Origin: Caldifarciminota bacterium
GTDB taxonomy: Bacteria > Hydrothermota > Tepidihabitantia > Tepidihabitantales > DTDR01
NCBI GenBank assembly: GCA_025060715.1
Contig: JANXBG010000008.1
Span: 1-57,571, forward strand
DNA: 57,571 nt
Direction: 5' to 3'
Made by a program: the position numbers and the translations under genes. Below, one piece after another: positions 52,663-57,571 of this stretch (positions are counted from its first letter, which is position 1; every line of letters starts with the position of its first letter). A model generated the notes under the pieces. It had not been told where the DNA came from. It saw only the letters and a program-made list of their open reading frames with translations, and ran no database searches.

Positions 52663-52677
52663 TGTCCTCTAAGGACA
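52663..52677. promoter_or_regulatory. Operator-like palindrome in front of the HTH gene
   Basis: TGTCCT-CTA-AGGACA is a perfect 6-bp inverted repeat with a 3-base centre. It lies one base upstream of the -35 box of the HTH gene, the expected place for an operator of a dimeric XRE regulator. Confidence 0.6.
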
Positions 52678-52779
52678 GAAATTTTTAAACCGAATTTCCT
52701 TATAAGTTTTTATATTTCAAATATTTATTTAAAATTTAAAATAAAAATAGGGAACGATACCCAGTACGGCCCTATCTTC

Positions 52780-52971
52780 ATCTTAATTAGTATCTTATTA
52801 TTTATCTTCACAATTGCTTTATTTTTTGTCCTCACGAGTGCATTAACTTTAATCTTCCAAAGTGCTTTGTTATTCGTCTTATTAGGTGTATTATTATTAG
52901 TCTTGGGAAGTGTCTTACTGATGGTCTTCCCAGTTTTAAGGATATAAATCTTGGGATTTTATGCTTATTGC
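52780..52971. repeat. Degenerate 24-bp tandem array, eight units
   Basis: Units start at 52780 and recur every 24 bases, each beginning RTCYT, most with GTG or a near variant around positions 11-13. Both strands read open through the array: plus gives an 8-residue hydrophobic repeat (IFTIALFF, VLTSALTL, IFQSALLF), minus gives a Lys/Asn/Thr repeat (KTISKTLP, KTNNNTPN, KTNNKALW). Neither frame has a start codon upstream, so I call a repeat or gene relic. Confidence 0.7.
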
Positions 52972-53031
52972 TGATTTGTCAATCAAAATAAAGTAGAAGT
53001 GTTAAAATAACATCAATACTTTTTATATATT

Positions 53032-55449
53032 TTATTTTAGAAATATTGATTTTCTTATTATCTTTTTTTCTGGCAGGCCTATCTCAATAAAATATATTCC
53101 TTTTGCCAAATCTTTTAAAAAAAGATAATATCTTTCCTTTTCTTTTATTATTCTTTCCTCTCTTTTAACTAAACTACCTTTTATATCATAAACTTCTATT
53201 TTAATTTTACCAGTAATAATTAGAGATAAAGAAACTCTTTTATCTTTTTCTAATTTTTTACCTAAATATTTTTCTTCGTTTCTAAAATATTTTCCCTTAG
53301 TGTAAAAAATATAAGTTCTTTTTTCTAAAATTGGACTACTATTACTGCTTTCGGCAAGAAAAGATATAAAAATATTTTCATCTTTTCTTAAAGGAATTTT
53401 TAAATCGTCATCTTCTTTTATTATGTCAGTGATTTCGCCATAAAGATTGTGATAAGCAGAAACTAATTTTAATGTCTCAGATTGGATAATGGGAATAAAA
53501 TTAGATATTAAACCTAAATAATCAATCTCCGCACCATTTAGAAAAGAGAAGTTTATAATCAATTCACCTTGATAATTCCTTAATTCTTCTCTTAAATCCC
53601 AATAAGTATATGTCCATTTTTTTCTTCCATAAATTATTTCTTCTTTACAAAATGGCTCGTGTCTTCCGCCTCTCAGTTGTGTTTTATTTCTCAAAAGAAT
53701 AACAATTATTCCACCATTTGGTAAAGAGACTTTACCAAAATTGGCAATTAAATAACCGCTATCTTTCAATGAAAGATAATTATTATCAAAGGGTTCTAAT
53801 ATCTCATTTCGCCAATTTCTATTATTATGGTCAATAAAAGAGAGAGGTACTATAAGATTTTGATAACCAAAAATAAAATTATTACAAACTCCAATATTTA
53901 GGCTTTCATTATGAGTAATTGATAAAAGAGAAAATTTATTAAAATAAGAAGAATCTTCATAATCTTCCTTAATAAAAAACTTATAAAAACCATCTTCATT
54001 TTTTAGATTTTCTTTTAAAATGTGATAATCGGCTGTATCAGAAAAAGATATTGGTAAAATATTATTATCTTCATAATAATAAGAAAAAGAATATGGATAG
54101 AGAATGGGACAAAGAGGCTCACTACCAGGTGGAGGTCCTGGATTTCCACCGTTTTCACTAATATAAAAAATACAATTTTTGATATCTTCAATAGGTGCCT
54201 CATTCCTTACACTTTCAAATCTTGATTTAGCACTAATTTGTGCTTCATAGCGTCCTGGATTATTAGTAAAAGTATATTCATAATAGCCTGGTTCCAAATA
54301 TGCATTATTAAGTAATACGAATATATTATTATTAGAAAGATTTCTATAAGTTAAAGTTACATAGGCAAAATCAGTGAGTTTAAATTCAATCTTCGCATTA
54401 TTGGGAGTAGTTCCGCAGGCTCTAAAATCCTTAACCTCCACTCCTAAACGATAAATTTGAATTCCGCAGTCCCTTGCCCATCTACTTTCACCAATAATCA
54501 TTCTATCAAAATAGACTAATTTATTATTTTTTATCCCGATTGGAATTGTAATATGGTTAATACCTTTAAATTGATTTCTTCCTGTTCCATAACTACCAAA
54601 AGTATATACCACTTCACTCAAATCTTCCTTCAATCTTAAAAGTCTTGAATTGGTATTATCAGCAATCCATAAAGTTCCATCAAATTCTAAATCACTAATC
54701 TCAAAGTCAAAAGTTCTTTCATTAACAAAAGTTGTTGAATTATTATTCTTATTATGTTTTAATCTAACAACCCTTCGGCTATTATTATCAACAACATAAA
54801 GATAATATTCATAATTATTTAAACTTCTTCCTCTGGCGATAATTCTTGGGTTTAATAAACCAAAAAATTGTGCCTGAAAATTTCCATCGTAATCAAATTT
54901 TATAATCCGATTATTAACTGAATCACATACCCAAAAACTTCTTTCTGGAGAGAGAGAATCGTTCGCCATTACTGTAATACCACAAGATAAAACATTTTCC
55001 ACGCTGATTTCCCTTAAATAGTTTAAATTATTGGTATTCCAATTATATTCAAATTTGAAGATTTTTCTTTTAAAGGAAAAGTCCGGTGGATAATGGTCGC
55101 CAGCGACAACAAATAAATTTCCAGCAGTATCAATTGATAAAGAATGGCAACGAAAGAAATCGTTAAAATTTCTGTCAGGATAACTAAAAGATTTTATCCC
55201 CCAATTAATAGGAGGGTAATTAAAATCATTAAAATATATTATGTGAATCTTTTTCCAATACGGGTCTCCAATAAAATTAGCAAGTTTATTAAAATCTTTT
55301 CTTATGAGAGAAACTGAAGTTTTTGGATTGCCCATAAAAAAGGCTCTATAATATTTTAAAGTTGTATCCCGAGTAAACTTATAAGAAAATATTAATGTTT
55401 TTGCGAAGAGGAAATTAAAAAGTAATAAAAAGAAGATAGATTTATTCAT
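53032..55449 (-). CDS. Large secreted NHL/propeller-type protein with type IX-like sorting domain
   Basis: 805 residues. The signal peptide MNKSIFFLLLFNFLFA is followed by a region (about 85-310) of NHL-like repeats, such as LSIDTAGNLFVVAGD, FWVCDSVNNRIIKFDYDG, YLYVVDNNSRRVVRL and LWIADNTNSRLLRL, likely a beta-propeller. Beta-sandwich segments follow, with a GGNPGPPPGSEP linker near 440. The last 60 residues (KIKIEVYDIKGSLVKREE, DLAKGIYFIEIG) resemble the type IX C-terminal sorting domain. It is the last gene of a three-gene operon. A diverged partial copy is at 57144-57214. Confidence 0.85.
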   Translation of the reverse strand: MNKSIFFLLLFNFLFAKTLIFSYKFTRDTTLKYYRAFFMGNPKTSVSLIRKDFNKLANFIGDPYWKKIHIIYFNDFNYPPINWGIKSFSYPDRNFNDFFRCHSLSIDTAGNLFVVAGDHYPPDFSFKRKIFKFEYNWNTNNLNYLREISVENVLSCGITVMANDSLSPERSFWVCDSVNNRIIKFDYDGNFQAQFFGLLNPRIIARGRSLNNYEYYLYVVDNNSRRVVRLKHNKNNNSTTFVNERTFDFEISDLEFDGTLWIADNTNSRLLRLKEDLSEVVYTFGSYGTGRNQFKGINHITIPIGIKNNKLVYFDRMIIGESRWARDCGIQIYRLGVEVKDFRACGTTPNNAKIEFKLTDFAYVTLTYRNLSNNNIFVLLNNAYLEPGYYEYTFTNNPGRYEAQISAKSRFESVRNEAPIEDIKNCIFYISENGGNPGPPPGSEPLCPILYPYSFSYYYEDNNILPISFSDTADYHILKENLKNEDGFYKFFIKEDYEDSSYFNKFSLLSITHNESLNIGVCNNFIFGYQNLIVPLSFIDHNNRNWRNEILEPFDNNYLSLKDSGYLIANFGKVSLPNGGIIVILLRNKTQLRGGRHEPFCKEEIIYGRKKWTYTYWDLREELRNYQGELIINFSFLNGAEIDYLGLISNFIPIIQSETLKLVSAYHNLYGEITDIIKEDDDLKIPLRKDENIFISFLAESSNSSPILEKRTYIFYTKGKYFRNEEKYLGKKLEKDKRVSLSLIITGKIKIEVYDIKGSLVKREERIIKEKERYYLFLKDLAKGIYFIEIGLPEKKIIRKSIFLK

Positions 55450-56252
55450 TTTCTTTCAAATTTTTTAATTTTATCAGAAAATCTCGCTTCAATATCTTTA
55501 ACGCCATAATTAAACGGATATTTCTCTTTCAGTTTTTTATATAATTTATAACCTTCTAACTCTTTCCCCCAAAGAAAATAATCTTTACAGAGCCGAAATT
55601 CACTATCTTCTGTTAAAATATGATTAGGAAACCGTCTACGCATCTCGTCTATATATTTTTTATCACTATGATTTATATACAAATTCCATAACACATAAGG
55701 TAAAAGTAAAGTATCTTTATACTTTTTCACAAAATATTTTAACTTCTCAAATCTTTGATAGAAAAGATTTTTATTTTGGTAAAGATTTTTAATATACTCA
55801 TGAAATTCCTTTCTCTCTTTTGGGGGTTCTTTAAAAAAGACTGAGAAACTGTCTAATTTTTGATTAGGAAAGAGCCAATGCGGAGGAATATAAATAGTTA
55901 ACTTTCCGTACCTAAAAGGTAATATCTTTGAACCGTCTCTTAAACGAAAATCACCATAAAAAATAGGAAATGACATTAAATAAATAGACTCACTCGGATT
56001 AAGAACAATTGTATCTATCAATAAATAGCCTACACGAGCTACTCTAAATATTTTATATTCCTTATTCTCAAAAATGGTATAAAAAGATTCTTCAAAGAAA
56101 TAGGGTGGTATCCTTAGTATTTTTTGAGGAATTAAATCGCTGTTTTTATAACATAAAATTGGAATAATTGGTTCGCCAGGAAAAAGGGTTTCTTTATAAG
56201 CAACCCATTTAGGTTGTGAGAATAAAAATAAGATCACCAAAATTTCATTCAT
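55446..56252 (-). CDS. Exported protein of unknown function
   Basis: 268 residues. A very short signal (MNEILVILFLFSQ) is followed by a beta-rich N-terminal half (about 15-135) with SESIYLMSFPIFYGDFRLRDG. The C-terminal half is helical, with repeated Tyr/Lys pairs (YIKNLYQNKNLFYQRFEKLKYFVKKYKD) that look like a TPR-like segment. It overlaps the downstream secreted protein by ATGA and begins 3 bases after the metalloprotease gene, so the three are made together. Family not recognised. Confidence 0.72.
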   Translation of the reverse strand: MNEILVILFLFSQPKWVAYKETLFPGEPIIPILCYKNSDLIPQKILRIPPYFFEESFYTIFENKEYKIFRVARVGYLLIDTIVLNPSESIYLMSFPIFYGDFRLRDGSKILPFRYGKLTIYIPPHWLFPNQKLDSFSVFFKEPPKERKEFHEYIKNLYQNKNLFYQRFEKLKYFVKKYKDTLLLPYVLWNLYINHSDKKYIDEMRRRFPNHILTEDSEFRLCKDYFLWGKELEGYKLYKKLKEKYPFNYGVKDIEARFSDKIKKFERK

Positions 56253-56255
56253 TTT

Positions 56256-56996
56256 TTAACTCCTTGGCGGCCTTCTGCTACCATATCTTATTGGTAAATA
56301 ATAGGATTTCAATAATTCCCTACACCTGGTGCAATAATCCCTCTGAGGATTATCCCATATTAAAACTCCAAACATTACACAATTGAGCCGGTTACAATGT
56401 TCTAAATTAAATGCATGACCAATTTCATGTGCCACTGCTGCCTGAATAGAATAATGAGAATTAAACCCACTCCGTGCGCAGAAATCTTCAATAAATCCAG
56501 AAGCAACATAACAAAGAGATGCCCATTTTCCATTTAGGTTTTCAACATTAAAACATACACCAGTTCTCAACTCTCGCGAAGATATCTCATACAAATAAGA
56601 GGCTCCACAAACATAAAGAATCCAACTATCGCCATTTTTAAGCCAGGTATCACGATAAGTAAAATGTTGTAATAAATTTAAAACAAGATTAGGGTCTGGA
56701 GAATATATATCAAACTTTATTGTATCTGGAAGCAAACTTCTTAAATAGATATTTTCTTCATATGCCTCAATCTTTTTTATTAAACCATTGCCTAAACCAA
56801 CCCATTCTCCTGTGTTTTTAAATATATAAACAGAAACATAGTACTCAGGTTCTTTTTTATCTATTTCAATAGAAAGTGTACTATCCGGAATATCCAATGG
56901 AGCTGAAGAAGGAGGGGAACCGCAACCTATATACCCTATTTTATAAAACCCACAAAAAACTAAAATATTAATCATAATTACTAAAATCCTTTTCAT
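56256..56996 (-). CDS. Archaemetzincin-like metalloprotease, probable lipoprotein
   Basis: 246 residues from the ATG at 56996; a longer frame to 57074 adds charged residues and crosses the promoter. A signal ends at Cys25 (YIGC, weak lipobox). The zinc site is HEIGHAFNLEH (190-200) followed at once by C-x4-C-x-M (Cys201, Cys206, Met208) and a later C-x-x-C (Cys222, Cys225). This is the M54 archaemetzincin arrangement, with the motif Gly replaced by Asn and a spacing four residues shorter. Known archaemetzincins are generally intracellular, so export is unusual. It heads a three-gene operon of exported proteins. Confidence 0.8.
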   Translation of the reverse strand: MKRILVIMINILVFCGFYKIGYIGCGSPPSSAPLDIPDSTLSIEIDKKEPEYYVSVYIFKNTGEWVGLGNGLIKKIEAYEENIYLRSLLPDTIKFDIYSPDPNLVLNLLQHFTYRDTWLKNGDSWILYVCGASYLYEISSRELRTGVCFNVENLNGKWASLCYVASGFIEDFCARSGFNSHYSIQAAVAHEIGHAFNLEHCNRLNCVMFGVLIWDNPQRDYCTRCRELLKSYYLPIRYGSRRPPRS

Positions 56997-57002
56997 AAAA
57001 AA

Positions 57003-57028
57003 ATTATAACCATGAAAAAAAAAGTCAA
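57003..57028 (-). promoter_or_regulatory. Leaderless-type promoter of the secreted-protein operon
   Basis: Minus-strand TATAAT (57008-57003) ends 6 bases before the ATG at 56996. TTGACT (57028-57023) is 14 bases upstream, shorter than normal. Confidence 0.5.
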
Positions 57029-57143
57029 TAAGAAAGTTTAATATTTTAATATCAATTTCATCCTTATTTTTCAAGGTTTTTTGAAATTATAAAAATTTAT
57101 CTATTAAATTAAAGTGAAGGGTTAATAAAAATTTGTTGTATTA

Positions 57144-57214
57144 TTATTAACTAAAGCGCATACCAAAAACTCCTTTCTAAACAAAGAGAATTGTTTGCCA
57201 TTACTGTAATATTA
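57144..57214 (-). pseudogene. Fragment of a paralogue of the 805-residue secreted protein
   Basis: 71 bases align with 54911-54982 inside the intact gene at about 82 percent identity. The minus-strand translation ITVMANNSLCLERSFW matches ITVMANDSLSPERSFW. A 1-base deletion then shifts the frame and a TAG follows. No flanking homology was recognised. Confidence 0.7.
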
Positions 57215-57571
57215 ATATTTCATATACTACACTCTTCTTTTTTCTTATCAATGGAGGCAGTTAGAAAAAATATACAACTCCTCAATACTTTTTAATCAAT
57301 TTTTTAAATCCATAAACTAAATAACTAAGAAAATTAGCTAAATTTCCATCTAAAGGAATTAAAACTAAGGTTTTCAATTTTCCTACGAGTGAGATTATTC
57401 ATATTATAGTTAGAATGAAGTTTCAGTGTGTCTTATTTTAAAACTTTTTACAAATTGACTTTTTTATAAGATTTTTTATTATTATTAATGTTTTGTTTGA
57501 TTTTGTTATCTCTTTTTATGGAAAAAGTGAGCCCCTCTTTAAGGGAGGCGATGTTTTATAAAACTATTAAT
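57215..57571. other. Gene-free right edge
   Basis: About 360 AT-rich bases. A short GC-rich imperfect hairpin (CCCCTC...GGGAGG) lies near 57532-57549. No gene is supported before the window ends. Confidence 0.5.

Noticed and set aside
52780-52971. CRISPR array at the 24-bp repeats
   Set aside because: The units are contiguous and degenerate with no spacers between them.
57300-57410. Short minus-strand frame near the right edge
   Set aside because: About 40 codons without a start codon or SD; could be a gene tail but no family was recognised.

Overview
The window is an AT-rich, gene-dense bacterial chromosome segment with about 48 protein genes, one tRNA and one candidate structured RNA. The genes are short-spaced and many overlap as ATGA or TAATG. 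Two large secreted proteins end in a type IX-style C-terminal sorting domain, and there is a Kelch/LVIVP/NHL-type surface repertoire. The only tRNA has almost purely G:C stems, which suggests a thermophile. I infer a deep-branching, didermic, probably thermophilic lineage of the candidate WOR-3 (Stahlbacteria)/Hydrothermae kind. That assignment is inference; no rRNA gene is present to test it.

Layout: 1-1349 is the N-terminal part of a surface LVIVP-repeat protein that runs off the left edge. 2.3-6.4 kb holds a small repeat protein, an M28 peptidase, plsY, gpsA, a MerR-like regulator and a stomatin-type SPFH protein. 6.3-16.3 kb is polysaccharide gene block 1: two GT4 enzymes and a NadE-like enzyme, a Wzx-type flippase with a glycosyltransferase, then Wzz, WecB and Wzy. 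16.5-19.8 kb holds a Kelch surface protein, cdd and a DUF72 protein. 20.5-25 kb is tRNA-Leu(UAG)-tig-clpP-clpX-tolB. 25-27.6 kb is rho-rpmE-prfB; prfB contains a +1 programmed frameshift and is one full-length gene. 27.7-33.7 kb is block 2: GT2 enzymes, an oxidoreductase, an Fe-S nuclease, UDP-xylose synthase and UDP-glucose dehydrogenase. 33.9-35.1 kb has a candidate structured RNA facing rtcA. 35.8-41 kb is lipoprotein-rpsO-pnp-M16 peptidase-OCD-family dehydrogenase. 41-46.7 kb is block 3: GT4, an MFS transporter, a WbaP-type priming transferase and Wza-type export. 46.7-51.4 kb is efp and smc-ftsY. 51.7-57 kb holds an apparently self-regulated HTH gene, a 24-bp repeat array, and a three-gene secreted-protein operon with an archaemetzincin-like lipoprotein. 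A pseudogene fragment lies at the right edge.

How the parts fit: the three polysaccharide blocks together supply nearly a whole Wzx/Wzy-type pathway. They provide sugar nucleotides (UDP-GlcA, UDP-Xyl, UDP-ManNAc), priming, extension, flipping, polymerisation, chain-length control and outer-membrane export. A tyrosine kinase of the BY type is not seen.

The most striking non-coding signal is promoter architecture. At the first gene of many operons a good TTGACN / TATAAT pair sits so that the -10 ends only 6-9 bases before the ATG, and there is no Shine-Dalgarno. This is the arrangement expected of leaderless mRNAs. Several other genes, both operon-first and internal, have strong AGGAGG sites. 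Other points worth attention are the inverted-repeat RNA candidate at 33942-34115, the operator-like palindrome in front of the HTH gene, very short signal peptides on several exported proteins, an EF-P with an atypical loop, and a NadE-like enzyme with an altered active-site segment.
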